From positions 4,216,001-4,280,000 of the forward strand of contig NZ_CP157278.1 of the NCBI RefSeq assembly GCF_040026395.1: a DNA stretch of 64,000 bases, read 5' to 3'. A model generated the notes under the pieces. That model did no database searches. It saw only the letters and a program-made list of their open reading frames with translations, and had not been told where the DNA came from. The position numbers and the translations under genes were made by a program. Below, piece by piece: positions 44,836 through 53,452 of this stretch (positions within the stretch are counted from its first letter, which is position 1; each line of letters begins with the position of its first letter). This stretch comes from Pedobacter lusitanus. GTDB taxonomy: Bacteria; Bacteroidota; Bacteroidia; Sphingobacteriales; Sphingobacteriaceae.

Positions 44836-45759
44836 TTAGTGCTCCAGCGCAGAAAAGTCACACTCCAGCGCAGATCTGTCCCAGTTTCCGGTAATTGCTG
44901 CGGCCTCATAAGAAGACTGTAAAAACTCCAGCAGATATTTTTCGGGATCTGTTGCGTTTCTGACTGCGTCATAATGAAGAATGAATTCTCCGAGATCCTC
45001 ACTGAAAAATGCGGCTTCCGGCCGGACAGCCTGATCTTTAAAAGCATCAGGAGTAGGATAGCAGTAGGCATAAAAGACCGGGTGAGGAAAATTATCGTTG
45101 CCCGGCCAGAAACCACAGCTGCTTACTTCATGTGAATAGGCTTCCTGCATCACATCTAAGGGCATATGGGGTACACCACCGGCATGTTTAGGCGCACTGC
45201 GACCCGAAAAACGGGTTACGGCAAGATCAAAGCCTCCCCAAAAGAAATGTACAGGACTGCACTTTCCACTGAATTTTGCTCTGAACCTGGTAAAAACACC
45301 TTCAATACTGATCAGTGCCTGCCAGAAGGAGAACATTTGCCTTTCGTCATAATCAGCATGGACATGATCTTCATTGAATGGAATGGCCACATCTATTTCA
45401 TTAGGTTTGGCATATATTTCTGCCTCAATCTCTAAAAGATGCAGTTTCTGAAAAAGCTCCCCGTAAAAACTGGCTACTGTACGTGGATACAGTTTGAGTT
45501 CCTGCTGTCCGTTAGCGCTGGAAGTAATGATTAACCGGTGAGAGATAAAGTCAAAATCTATCTGGAAAAGACCATTTTTATAGGGGATACTTCCTGTTGT
45601 CAGCCCCATAGCCGAAACATATAAAGTCACATGCCAGGAATGATTTAACCAGGGAGTATTAACCAATCTGATTTTTCCAACTATCTGCGTCCACAATTGT
45701 ACAGTTACAAGAGTAGCTTTCATCTGTTCAAATTTCAATTCCGGCCAGTTATTCATCAT
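44836..45759 (-). CDS. DUF5996 family protein
   Basis: 307 residues, cytoplasmic. N-terminal NWPELKFEQMKATLVTVQLWTQIVGKIRL and NHSWHVTLYVSAMGLTTG, then SPVHFFWGGFDLAVTRFSGR and the His-rich GGVPHMPLDVMQEAYSHEVSSCGFWPG and PHPVFYAYCYPTP are the fingerprints of DUF5996. Conserved Cys and His residues in this last block could bind a metal, but no function is known to me. It is alone on the - strand, convergent with the small protein gene at 44512 and divergent from the DUF2024 gene. Confidence 0.88.
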   Translation of the reverse strand: MMNNWPELKFEQMKATLVTVQLWTQIVGKIRLVNTPWLNHSWHVTLYVSAMGLTTGSIPYKNGLFQIDFDFISHRLIITSSANGQQELKLYPRTVASFYGELFQKLHLLEIEAEIYAKPNEIDVAIPFNEDHVHADYDERQMFSFWQALISIEGVFTRFRAKFSGKCSPVHFFWGGFDLAVTRFSGRSAPKHAGGVPHMPLDVMQEAYSHEVSSCGFWPGNDNFPHPVFYAYCYPTPDAFKDQAVRPEAAFFSEDLGEFILHYDAVRNATDPEKYLLEFLQSSYEAAAITGNWDRSALECDFSALEH

Positions 45760-45945
45760 GATCAGTTTTAAATCAGCACCTTATTAAAGGTACACAACTC
45801 TGCGCAATTTGTGGTAACCAAATTACCGGTTTGAGGACTGGACCATCCATATTCGTAAAAACTGGAGGATTAAAACCAGCCGGAAATAAACAAATTTTGC
45901 CGGATATAATTCCGCCGGACGGGATTGAAAATTAAATCAGAACAG

Positions 45946-46212
45946 ATGAAAGCAGCAGTTTGGGATACCTATGTAAAAAAGAAAAATGGTGAGATCATGC
46001 ACTTTGATATTATTGCACCAGACCATATTAACGATACAGCCTTAATTTTCCGGTATGGAAAAGATTACCTGGAAACCAAAGGTGAGCGGGGACAGGAACT
46101 ATCAACAAAAGAATGTAAGTTCTGTCATATAGAAAATTTAGCTCCGGCACAGGAAGAACTGATTAAAAGAGATGGCTTTTTCATTATTGAAATGGAAGGC
46201 TGCAACCCTTAA
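45946..46212 (+). CDS. DUF2024 family protein
   Basis: 88 residues from the ATG at 45946; a TTG at 45925 is in frame but gives an unconserved extension. MKAAVWDTYV and CKFCHIENL...GFFIIEMEGC match DUF2024 (structure of BT_3646-like type), a small alpha-beta protein in Bacteroidetes of unknown role. The CxxC (KECKFCH) may bind a metal. It leads a three-gene set with YggS and an amidotransferase (gaps 12 and 11 nt). Confidence 0.85.
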   Translation: MKAAVWDTYVKKKNGEIMHFDIIAPDHINDTALIFRYGKDYLETKGERGQELSTKECKFCHIENLAPAQEELIKRDGFFIIEMEGCNP

Positions 46213-46224
46213 AAAAATACAGCT

Positions 46225-46950
46225 ATGCAGGAAATCATTGAAAATAATCTTAAAATCATTCATCACAGAATAGAAAGGGCCTGTTTAAAGGCCGGAAGAA
46301 ATCCTGCAGAAGTTAAACTGCTGCTGGCTACTAAAACCGTACCTGCAGACCGGATCAGAGTCGCTTTGCAGGCCGGAGAAATATTGATTGCAGAGAACAA
46401 GGTTCAGGAGCTGAAAGAAAAATATGAAGATTTAAAGGATATACCTCATCAGGCCCATTTTATTGGCCACCTGCAGACGAATAAAATTAAAGACGTGCTG
46501 AAATATGTCTCTTGTATACAGTCGGTAGACCGCATAGAGCTGGTACAACAGCTCGATAAACGGTTACTCGCAGAAGGCAGGACACTGGATATCCTGGTAC
46601 AGGTAAATACATCTTATGAAGAGAGTAAGTTTGGCTTATCTCCTGATCAGGCTATGGCTTTTATCAAAGAAACAGCCAGATATGATACCCTGCGGATTAA
46701 AGGGCTGATGACCATTGGTTTGTTTGATGCTGAGGCAGAAAAGGTAAGACCATCTTTCCGGTTATTACGTACCTTGCTGGAACAGATCAGACAGGAAAAT
46801 ATCCTGCATGAAGAAAAACCGGAACTCTCGATGGGGATGAGTGGAGACCTGGAAACAGCCATTGAAGAAGGTGCGACCATTGTACGGATAGGAACAGCTG
46901 TTTTCGGGGCCAGAATGTATCCTGATAGTTATTACTGGAACGAAAGCTGA
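46225..46950 (+). CDS. YggS family PLP-binding protein
   Basis: 241 residues. A TIM-barrel PLP protein of alanine racemase type III fold. PLP lysine in LLLATKTVPADRI (about residue 34); IGHLQTNKIKDVLKY (about 82-96) and LSMGMSGDLETAIEEGATIVRIGTAVFG (about 193-220, phosphate cup) are diagnostic. These proteins keep vitamin B6 and amino-acid pools in balance and are not known enzymes. Located 12 nt after DUF2024 and 11 nt before the amidotransferase. Confidence 0.95.
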   Translation: MQEIIENNLKIIHHRIERACLKAGRNPAEVKLLLATKTVPADRIRVALQAGEILIAENKVQELKEKYEDLKDIPHQAHFIGHLQTNKIKDVLKYVSCIQSVDRIELVQQLDKRLLAEGRTLDILVQVNTSYEESKFGLSPDQAMAFIKETARYDTLRIKGLMTIGLFDAEAEKVRPSFRLLRTLLEQIRQENILHEEKPELSMGMSGDLETAIEEGATIVRIGTAVFGARMYPDSYYWNES

Positions 46951-46961
46951 AAACAAAAAAT

Positions 46962-47648
46962 ATGAGAGTACACTATTTTCAACATGTAGCATTTGAAGGA
47001 CTGGGTTGTATAGAAACCTGGTTGCTTGAACATGGCCATACAATAACTGTTACCCGGTTCTATCAGGAGGATCCTGTTTTGCCTGATCTGAACCAAATTG
47101 ATGCCCTGATCATTTTAGGAGGGCCAATGTGTGTTTATGACGATTATAAATACCCCTGGCTTCAGACCGAGAAAGCCTTTATTGAGGATGCAATAACAGA
47201 GAAGAAAAAAGTACTGGGAATTTGTCTGGGTGCCCAGCTGATTGCTATAGCTATGGGCACCTTTGTTAATACTGCACCCCGGAAAGAAATCGGCTGGTAC
47301 CCGGTTTATCCGGTCAGAGAAGGTATTTCGTGGATAGCTGATCTTTTTACAGACAGGCCAGTCGTTTTTCACTGGCATGGTGATCAGTTTGAAGTACCCT
47401 ATGGAGGTTTAAATCTACTCCGGTCTGAAGGAAATCAGAACCAGGCCTTTTCTTATCAGGATCATGTCCTGGCTTTACAGTTTCACGCTGAAGTTACTGC
47501 TGCTGCGGTAACCGCTATGCTTACACATGGCACTGAAGAGCTGATACCTGTGCCATTCGTGCAGGCTGAACTAGAAATTCTGGATGGTTTTGAACACCTG
47601 GATCAGGCAAATGAACTGATGTACGCTATTTTGAGAAATTTTATATAA
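46962..47648 (+). CDS. class I glutamine amidotransferase
   Basis: 228 residues. GATase fold: FKGPGGP-like LIILGGPMCVYDD, nucleophile elbow GICLGAQLIAIAMG with the catalytic Cys near residue 88, and FHAEV with the His and Glu of the triad (LQFHAEV). It is a free-standing GATase of the GMP-synthase-like subgroup (as YfeJ/PF00117); the acceptor domain is separate or absent, so it may hydrolyse a gamma-glutamyl compound. Last gene of the DUF2024-YggS operon; its stop (47646-47648) abuts that of the convergent CAP gene. Confidence 0.9.
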   Translation: MRVHYFQHVAFEGLGCIETWLLEHGHTITVTRFYQEDPVLPDLNQIDALIILGGPMCVYDDYKYPWLQTEKAFIEDAITEKKKVLGICLGAQLIAIAMGTFVNTAPRKEIGWYPVYPVREGISWIADLFTDRPVVFHWHGDQFEVPYGGLNLLRSEGNQNQAFSYQDHVLALQFHAEVTAAAVTAMLTHGTEELIPVPFVQAELEILDGFEHLDQANELMYAILRNFI

Positions 47649-48197
47649 TTATTTCCTTGTACCAAATAACTGGGTCCAGTAATAATTGTTTCCCGCAGTA
47701 CGTGCTGCGCCCATTTCTTTAACACCGGCACTCATGATAGCTTTGCAATGTCCCTGTGTACTGTTTATCCATGAATTGAATACATCAGTTTCTGTACGCT
47801 GACCTTTGGCAATATTTTCAGCATAGCCCGACCAGAGATACCCTGCTGCAGTCATTCTGTCTCCCGGATTTTTACCTTCCTTGTCCACATGATCAAAATA
47901 GTTTTTGCTTTCCATGTCATCAGCATGTGCTTTAGCGATCATTGCCAGTTCATTATTCCAGCTGACCAGCGGGACAGGCGGCATGCTGGTTATTCCGCCT
48001 CCCTGTTCTTTGCAGTCGCAGCCTTTGGTCCTGACGTCATTGACCAGTTTTAATAAAAGATTATTGTCCAGATTGGTTGCAGTGTTGTTTTTTTCTGCAG
48101 GTGACAGCGCTGGAACATCACCGGGAGTTTCTTTTGATTTTGTACAGGATACGGAAGTAACGCAGCAAATTAAAATTATAAAAAGGATGTTTCTCAT
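47649..48197 (-). CDS. CAP domain (SCP/PR1-like) lipoprotein
   Basis: 182 residues with a lipobox (ICCVTSVSC at 11-19). The CAP domain (about 50-182) shows LLKLVNDVRTKGCDC, ELAMIAKAHADDMESKNYFDHV, AGYLWSGYAENIA and GHCKAIMSAGVKEMGAART, with the His and Glu residues of the CAP pocket. CAP proteins in bacteria may bind lipids or act as extracellular proteases/inhibitors; the role here is unknown. The gene abuts the convergent amidotransferase gene without any spacer, so no terminator lies between. Confidence 0.92.
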   Translation of the reverse strand: MRNILFIILICCVTSVSCTKSKETPGDVPALSPAEKNNTATNLDNNLLLKLVNDVRTKGCDCKEQGGGITSMPPVPLVSWNNELAMIAKAHADDMESKNYFDHVDKEGKNPGDRMTAAGYLWSGYAENIAKGQRTETDVFNSWINSTQGHCKAIMSAGVKEMGAARTAGNNYYWTQLFGTRK

Positions 48198-48407
48198 TTT
48201 GGTATTTGTTTTCTGTCCTGTTTAAAACTGGTATACAGGTAAATGGAGACCGTTATGGAGCTGATTTTCTTCCGGCGTTTCTCCAAACTAACAGAACGGT
48301 TTTTTTGGTGATTTGTTTTGTATACAATTGATTCTTATACAAGAAGGTTTTACCGGTTTATCTTTTATGCGTGATCAGAGACGGTATAGGGGAGGGATAA
48401 AAAGATG

Positions 48408-48445
48408 AAGGCTGTATCTGATCCGTCCGGAGTAAATACAGCCTT
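48408..48445 (-). terminator. terminator of the small membrane protein gene
   Basis: AAGGCTGTAT - 18 nt - ATACAGCCTT; on the - strand it is followed by CATCTTTTTAT. A 10-bp stem 28 nt beyond the stop at 48474. Confidence 0.6.
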
Positions 48446-48473
48446 AATTTATCTGTTTTAAGAGGGAAACAGA

Positions 48474-48836
48474 TTAGATATTCGGGAACATTGATTGTGC
48501 TTTTTCACCAATCAGAGGGATTTCTTTTTTAGTTCCCTGAATTGCACCAATCAGACCGATAATCCATAAAATAAACAGCACTAAGGATACAATATTAAAT
48601 ATTGTATAAATAATTTCTGAAGGAGTTATCTGAAGGATTATACGTTGTACAACCTGCAGGACAAAGCCAGCAATATAAAGCAATAGTGTTTGTCTTAAAT
48701 GGAAACTGCCCAGTTCGGTTTTTTTATCTTTATGCATAGCGAAATAGGCAATCAGCCAACCAATAATTGTAAGATAGCTGATAATTGCTACCGTTTTTCC
48801 ATCATCTGTTTTTGTTACGTTAAAGTTGTTTTCCAT
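48474..48836 (-). CDS. small membrane protein (DUF4870/Tic20-like)
   Basis: 120 residues. Three hydrophobic helices (about 17-33, 46-68, 77-102) with the motif DGKTVAIISYLTIIGWLIAYF near the start and LGSFHLRQTLLLYI before helix 2, as in the DUF4870/Tic20-type small membrane proteins that Bacteroidetes genomes annotate as putative import components. A function is not known. The gene is alone in its transcript. Confidence 0.8.
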   Translation of the reverse strand: MENNFNVTKTDDGKTVAIISYLTIIGWLIAYFAMHKDKKTELGSFHLRQTLLLYIAGFVLQVVQRIILQITPSEIIYTIFNIVSLVLFILWIIGLIGAIQGTKKEIPLIGEKAQSMFPNI

Positions 48837-49100
48837 ATGTTGTATTTGTTATTTTATTTAGAATAGCCTATACAAGGAAAATCTATCTGTTATTGAATTT
48901 TCAGATATTTTTTTGATTGAGTAAGCGTTCAGACAATTTAATGACAAAAACTATGCCTCATAATTGCATTTAATATTATTGATTGTGAATGTTCTCCGTA
49001 TTTTTAGACTCTATTGATGATAAATACCTATTTTCGTTTTCGTAAAAGCAATAAATTCAGGCAGGTACTGATCAAAAATATTTTAATATAACCCTAAAAG

Positions 49101-49850
49101 ATGTCAATCAGAAAGAATTTGTTAGTCCTGTTATTCTTCCTGACCGGAATTTGTTATGGACAGGAGAAAACAGCAGGTGTTTTAGAAAATGATCAGTTCA
49201 GCTATACTGGATTCATTAATCAAAAGATCCCGGTAACGCTGGACCTGACTATCCTGGGGGATTATACGGTGACCGGAAAGATCAGCTATCTGAATACAAA
49301 ACCAGCCTTACCTATCAGTATTATTGGCACCTATAATCAGAGCGAAAGTGTTTTTACTTTAGCCGAGTATGAAAAAAGCGGAAATATAAGTGGTCTTATC
49401 CGCGCTACACTTAAAAATCTGCTTATAGAGGGAGAATGGGGCTCCACTAAATCGGATGCCAGTTATCCTTTGAGCCTGACTTTCAAAGCTCATCATAGCA
49501 TTAAGCCACAGGTTCCTGCGTCTCAGCATATAGAAGGAGAATATGCTTATCATTATGGCGAGACCGGATATGATGGTGTAATTAAAATTACCAGAGAAAA
49601 AAACGGGACTTATGCCTATGCTATTGGTACAGTTACCGGAGATAAAACCAGAGATCTGGCCAATGCCAGCGGAAGCGGTCTTGCATTGCAGAACAATCAG
49701 CTGATGATTGAGGTTAATCCATCATGCCGGTTCAGCGTGACTTTCTATGATGGATTTCTGAAAATTGCTTCATTGAATAAAGATGCTGACAGCTGCGGAT
49801 TTACAGGCGCGAACGCAACTCTGCGGGGTGTCTATCTGAAAATCAGATGA
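49101..49850 (+). CDS. secreted protein of unknown function
   Basis: 249 residues with a signal peptide (LLVLLFFLTGICYGQ, cleaved before EKTAG). The mature part is beta-rich with two similar halves (FSYTGFINQKIPVTLDLTILGDYTVTGKISYL and IEGEYAYHYGETGYDGVIKITREKNGTYAYAIGTV), which suggests an internal duplication of a small sandwich. Two Cys (PSCRFSV, DSCGFTG) near the C-terminus may form a disulfide. I do not recognise the family. Confidence 0.75.
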   Translation: MSIRKNLLVLLFFLTGICYGQEKTAGVLENDQFSYTGFINQKIPVTLDLTILGDYTVTGKISYLNTKPALPISIIGTYNQSESVFTLAEYEKSGNISGLIRATLKNLLIEGEWGSTKSDASYPLSLTFKAHHSIKPQVPASQHIEGEYAYHYGETGYDGVIKITREKNGTYAYAIGTVTGDKTRDLANASGSGLALQNNQLMIEVNPSCRFSVTFYDGFLKIASLNKDADSCGFTGANATLRGVYLKIR

Positions 49851-50161
49851 TAAACCCTTACTGACAGATCTGTAATATCTTCCTGATACTTCTTTTTTTA
49901 CAATAGTAGCGCTTTTGCAGAGGCTGTTAGTGTAAGTTTTTTTTATTTTATCCTCCTTAAAATATGGTTTAGGTAGATTATGTGATTTTTTCACGTAAAA
50001 TAATTCTTTGGAGTATTACACATATATGTGGTTATTCTATTTTTGGACTGATGATTTTAACGCGCCTCAATTCTGTTCTACCAAACAGAAAGCAATAAAA
50101 ATTTATTACTAACCAATTCAAGTAGCGAGGCCAATTAACCCTAAACTAAAACCATTTACCC
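49851..50161. other. 311-bp intergenic region before the first M57 gene
   Basis: No ORF of note on either strand. A -7 box TATTTTTG at 50038-50045 (fits TAnnTTTG) lies 116 nt before the ATG at 50162, with a TTTG at 50007-50010 whose 27-nt spacer is too long. The leader of about 110 nt is A-rich and may be regulatory. No strong hairpin was seen. Confidence 0.5.
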
Positions 50162-51058
50162 ATGAAAACTAAATTTTGTCTAAGTCTTGTAGCCCTACTT
50201 TTAGGGATTACTGTATTTATTAGCTGTAAAAAAAATAGCAAGTCAGATGCTCCATCAACTGAGCAATCATCTAATTTAACTAAGGAAGAGCAGAGTGCTA
50301 TAGTTAAAGCTGGTTTATCGCCAGTAGGAGCCGTTAAGAGAAATGGCGGTTATCTGATTGAAGGTGATATTTTTCTGACTCAGGAAGATCTTACTGCACA
50401 GCAGAATTATATTAATGAATTGAAAACGGGCTTAAAAACTGAACAGTACCGTTCTACTAATATTGTAACCGGTTTACCTAAGGTTATTAATGTGAAAGTT
50501 GACGCAGGAGAGTCTCAGACTGTCTTTACTGATGCGACTACAGAAGCAGTTAAGCGTTATAATGATCTTGGACTACAGCTTACCTTTAAGCTTTTGGATG
50601 CACAATCTACAGCAACTGCGGATATTGTAATCAACGGTGAAGATCTGGGTACTATTACACAAGGTGGCAAAGTATATGATGTACTGGGGCAATCTGCCGG
50701 ATTCCCTAAAAATGGTAAACCAGCTACTCCGATTAAATTGAGCAATACTTATTATAACAAAGATTATAAAGAAAATGCATTGCTGGCTACTGTAATTGCT
50801 CATGAAATCGGGCATGCAATAGGATTCAGACATACTGATTATGCAAACAGAAATTATAGCTGTGATAAAGATGCATATGATAATGGTGATGTGTGGGCTG
50901 AGAAAAAAGGTCTTGATGGCGCTGTTCTTATTCCAGGCACTCCAAAAGGCGCTGATCCGGATTCATGGATGCTGGCTTGTGCCGGTTCTTCAAGCCGTCC
51001 GTTCACTGCAAATGATATCATTGCATTAAAAGCACTTTATCCAGTAGTTAAAAAATAA
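50162..51058 (+). CDS. M57-type zinc metalloprotease, lipoprotein (copy 1)
   Basis: 298 residues. Lipobox FISC near residue 22 (GITVFISCKK). Catalytic motif HEIGHAIGFRH (HExxHxxGxxH, about residues 217-227), the metzincin zinc site of the M57 family, followed by TDYANR and a downstream SWMLACAG whose Met is a candidate Met-turn. N-terminal pro-region (about 40-110) has EEQSAIVKAGLSP and YLIEGDIFL; the QYRSTNIV then PKVINVKV strand also occurs in the paralogue. It is anchored to the envelope and cleaves extracellular or periplasmic proteins. It is clearly a paralogue of the gene at 53711 (matching QYR-TN-V, HTDY-NR-YSC, LIPGTP, FMLAC). A terminator follows at 51083. Confidence 0.92.
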   Translation: MKTKFCLSLVALLLGITVFISCKKNSKSDAPSTEQSSNLTKEEQSAIVKAGLSPVGAVKRNGGYLIEGDIFLTQEDLTAQQNYINELKTGLKTEQYRSTNIVTGLPKVINVKVDAGESQTVFTDATTEAVKRYNDLGLQLTFKLLDAQSTATADIVINGEDLGTITQGGKVYDVLGQSAGFPKNGKPATPIKLSNTYYNKDYKENALLATVIAHEIGHAIGFRHTDYANRNYSCDKDAYDNGDVWAEKKGLDGAVLIPGTPKGADPDSWMLACAGSSSRPFTANDIIALKALYPVVKK

Positions 51059-51082
51059 TTAAAATGTGATTAATTGGCCCGG

Positions 51083-51117
51083 AAAGCCGTCTCATAACGA
51101 GTTATGAGACGGCTTTT
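51083..51117 (+). terminator. terminator of the first M57 gene
   Basis: AAAGCCGTCTCATAA - CGAG - TTATGAGACGGCTTTTT, a 15-bp perfect stem and T run. Confidence 0.9.
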
Positions 51118-51213
51118 TGCTGTTAATAAGGGATGAAGTTATTGTTACCCTTTAGCTGCGTATATATTTTAATTGCTGCGAATACGTTATTTTAGAATTA
51201 TAATCATACCAGA

Positions 51214-51612
51214 ATGGAAAACCAAATCTTATCTGATTTATCAGAAAAAACAAAGGATCTGCTTTATTTCAGTGAATCTGAAGCACCGGTGGTTGTTGCA
51301 GACCTTGGGCAGCTCCCAAAAGATCAGCTGAATGCTAAACTCATTGAATTAAACAGTGAAAATCCCGGTACGCTGAAAACAATCGATCATAATGAATTCT
51401 TTGATTATCTGGTTAAAAGAGCAGATCCCGGAGATAGTTATATGGTAGATAATGCGAATAAATTTACAGCGCTCCATACCTATCTGAAAGATAACTTTTC
51501 AGCTATACAGGTGAGCAGAATTGAAGGAGGGACTACAGTGCCGATTATCATTACGGCATATCGTCCGGATAGCAGTTGTGTTGCTTTATCTACTTATGCT
51601 ATCGAAACCTAA
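51214..51612 (+). CDS. nuclease A inhibitor (NuiA) family protein
   Basis: 132 residues, no signal peptide. The N-terminal KTKDLLYFSESEAPVVV, the middle IDHNEFFDYLV and KFTALHTYLKDN, and the C-terminal SCVALSTYAIET follow the layout of NuiA of Anabaena, the protein inhibitor of the sugar-non-specific nuclease NucA; the ending ST-ET matches best. NuiA binds its nuclease 1:1 in the cytoplasm. No nuclease gene of that type was seen in this window, so the target is unknown. The identification is by motif layout, not search. Confidence 0.75.
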   Translation: MENQILSDLSEKTKDLLYFSESEAPVVVADLGQLPKDQLNAKLIELNSENPGTLKTIDHNEFFDYLVKRADPGDSYMVDNANKFTALHTYLKDNFSAIQVSRIEGGTTVPIIITAYRPDSSCVALSTYAIET

Positions 51613-51627
51613 GCGATATAAAATCTG

Positions 51628-51666
51628 AAAAGGCCGTTCTTTTACCAGGAAGAATGGCCTTTTTTT
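51628..51666. terminator. bidirectional terminator
   Basis: AAAAGGCCGTTCTT - 8 nt - AAGAATGGCCTTTTTTT: 11-bp stem with one G-T pair, between the inhibitor gene and the convergent stress-protein gene. Confidence 0.85.
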
Positions 51667-51667
51667 A

Positions 51668-52489
51668 TTATAAAGGAATAGAAAGCAGAGGGATGTCCAG
51701 TCCTGAAGCCATCACACGTGTTTTGCTGCGGTGAATTATATTGGCCCAGAAACCATATTTCTTTGGAACCATAATCAGCAGATCGGCCTGGAATTCTTTA
51801 ATTTCTTTTTCTATTTCCCTGATCACCATCACTGATTTAACGTTTTTATAATAATAGGTAATTCCGTCTAATCCGTCATCGAGCGTATTGACTACAGAGG
51901 AGTGGGTATCTTCAGATCTTAATACTTCCAGTCTCTGGTCCACATTAAACACTTCTACCTGCGCATCCAGATCCACTGCTACTTCTTTGATACGTGCAAG
52001 TGCTTTTTTTGATAAGCCACGTAATACATCGCAGGCGAAAAGTACTTTTTTCGTGCCTTCAAATTTTGCATGCAGTGGAACTGCCAGTACCGGGAGTTTC
52101 AGATTTTTAATGGCAAAAGAAGTGGTATTGCCCCAAAGATCCTGTTCCAGCGTTTTCTGTGTCATGCCCAGAACAACAAGTTCAGCTTCGTATTTACTGA
52201 TTACTTCTTTCAGTTCATCTTCAATAAATGAAAAGGCAGATTCATGACCAACTTCAATTCCGTATTCATAGGAAAGCGCAAAAGACCGTTCCAGCAAACG
52301 GATTTCGTTTTCAATCATCAGCGTCTGGATACTCGAAGCAGGCAATAAGGTATTAGCCGCATGAAACGGAATTTCAAAGGAATTAAACAGAATCAGCTTT
52401 GCATTTTTATGTTTTGCAATTGCAGCAGCATATTCGACTGCATTTTCTGCCAGTACGGAAAAATCGGTTGCAGCAATTATGGTCATCAT
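51668..52489 (-). CDS. universal stress protein, two tandem Usp domains
   Basis: 273 residues, two Usp domains in one chain (about 1-140 and 148-273). The first has TIIAATDFSVLAENAVEYAAAIAK and LVVLGMTQKT-like; the second has KVLFACDVLRGLSKKALARIKEVAVDL. The usual ATP-binding G-2x-G-9x-G(S/T) motif is not clear in the second domain, and MVPKKYGFWANIIHRSKT takes its place; the protein may be of the non-ATP type. Usp proteins protect cells in starvation, hypoxia or redox stress. It is divergent from the DUF6266 gene; the 289-bp intergenic region holds a large palindrome. Alternative start one codon later (52486). Confidence 0.92.
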   Translation of the reverse strand: MMTIIAATDFSVLAENAVEYAAAIAKHKNAKLILFNSFEIPFHAANTLLPASSIQTLMIENEIRLLERSFALSYEYGIEVGHESAFSFIEDELKEVISKYEAELVVLGMTQKTLEQDLWGNTTSFAIKNLKLPVLAVPLHAKFEGTKKVLFACDVLRGLSKKALARIKEVAVDLDAQVEVFNVDQRLEVLRSEDTHSSVVNTLDDGLDGITYYYKNVKSVMVIREIEKEIKEFQADLLIMVPKKYGFWANIIHRSKTRVMASGLDIPLLSIPL

Positions 52490-52602
52490 CTGGTTTCAGT
52501 TTTTCCTAATTTAATCAGATGTTTTAATATAATATGCGCTAAAAGGCACGGGAAAATAATTTGACAATAAAACGAAAATCCCCGTATTTAACGTTTAAGG
52601 GT

Positions 52603-52677
52603 GTCAGAGATCGGAGTTGGTATAGGGTTGGTATACCCCCGGGGTATACCAACCCTATACCAACTCCGATCTCTGAC
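52603..52677. repeat. 75-bp perfect palindrome (37-bp arms, 1-nt centre)
   Basis: Arm 52603-52639 begins GTCAGAGATCGGAG and ends GGTATACCCC; a single C at 52640 is the centre; arm 52641-52677 is its exact reverse complement. Each arm carries TTGGTATA twice. The core is TATACCCC-C-GGGGTATA. It lies in the divergent intergenic region (52490-52778), 114 bp from the stress-protein start and 102 bp from the DUF6266 start, so it is not downstream of any gene as a terminator would be. A T-rich stretch (CTTTCTTTTGG) follows on the + side. It could form a cruciform in DNA or one 37-bp hairpin in RNA. Confidence 0.9.
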
Positions 52678-52778
52678 CTTTCTTTTGGTTTGCACGGAAT
52701 TTCGGCTGATTATTTATAATGAGATTAATATCGTATCTTGATTAGAAATAAATGGTTGTTTAATTAAAATTTATAATC

Positions 52779-53414
52779 ATGGCAATATTAGAACCGAATT
52801 TAAACAGGGGATTTATAGGGAAAGTTGGTAATACAGTTACTTATGTGCTCAACGGACAGGTAGTTAAAAGAACAATAGGTCTGTGTTTAAAAGAGCCTAC
52901 GATTAATCAGCTTGCTGTAAGACAGCAAACCAGGATTATAGCTGAATTTTTAAATCCGGTTAAAGAATATATCAATACCGGCTTTGAACTGGTAGCCCTG
53001 AATACGATTAAAAATCAGCATAATCTTGCCGCTTCGTATAACAGGTTAAACGCAATTACCGGGACATATCCTGATCAGCACATTGATTTTTCCAGAGTTT
53101 TGTTCAGCAGGGGGAAATTACCTGTTACGCGTAACATTAACGTAAAGCTCACTGGTAACAGGTTGGATTTTAAATGGGACGCGACCTGCATGACAGAAAA
53201 GATGAAAAGTAGTGACAGAGTGATGTTACTGGCTTATTTACCAGATCAGAAATATGCAGTTTATCTTGCAGGTGGTGAAGAGCGGCTGGAAGGAGCAGGA
53301 CATTTAATTATTCCGGGTTATGTAAAAGGAATGCTGCTGGAGACTTATGTCTCATTCATTGCTGCGGATCGTAAAAGTATTTCTGATAGTGTTTATACCG
53401 GCCAGATTTTTTAA
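52779..53414 (+). CDS. DUF6266 family protein
   Basis: 211 residues. The start MAILEPNLNRGFIGKVGNTV is the typical DUF6266 opening (MAI...G-GKVG-VV). No signal peptide. It then has QQTRIIAEFLNPVKEYINTGF and a beta-rich C-terminus. The family is common, often multicopy, in Pedobacter and relatives, and its role is unknown; several members have been seen beside variable or mobile regions. The leader contains a 75-bp palindrome. Confidence 0.87.
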   Translation: MAILEPNLNRGFIGKVGNTVTYVLNGQVVKRTIGLCLKEPTINQLAVRQQTRIIAEFLNPVKEYINTGFELVALNTIKNQHNLAASYNRLNAITGTYPDQHIDFSRVLFSRGKLPVTRNINVKLTGNRLDFKWDATCMTEKMKSSDRVMLLAYLPDQKYAVYLAGGEERLEGAGHLIIPGYVKGMLLETYVSFIAADRKSISDSVYTGQIF

Positions 53415-53452
53415 TAGCCGGAATCACAGAATTTCAAATCATGTTTTGTCTG

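Noticed and set aside
44829..45116. 95-codon open frame on the - strand overlapping the DUF5996 gene in another frame
   Set aside because: It lies within a confidently recognised DUF5996 gene; the translation is unlike any domain and there is no sign of a frameshift in that gene.
52603..52677. Palindrome as a CRISPR repeat or as a transposon end
   Set aside because: It occurs once, has no spacers, and no transposase gene or flanking target duplication was seen.
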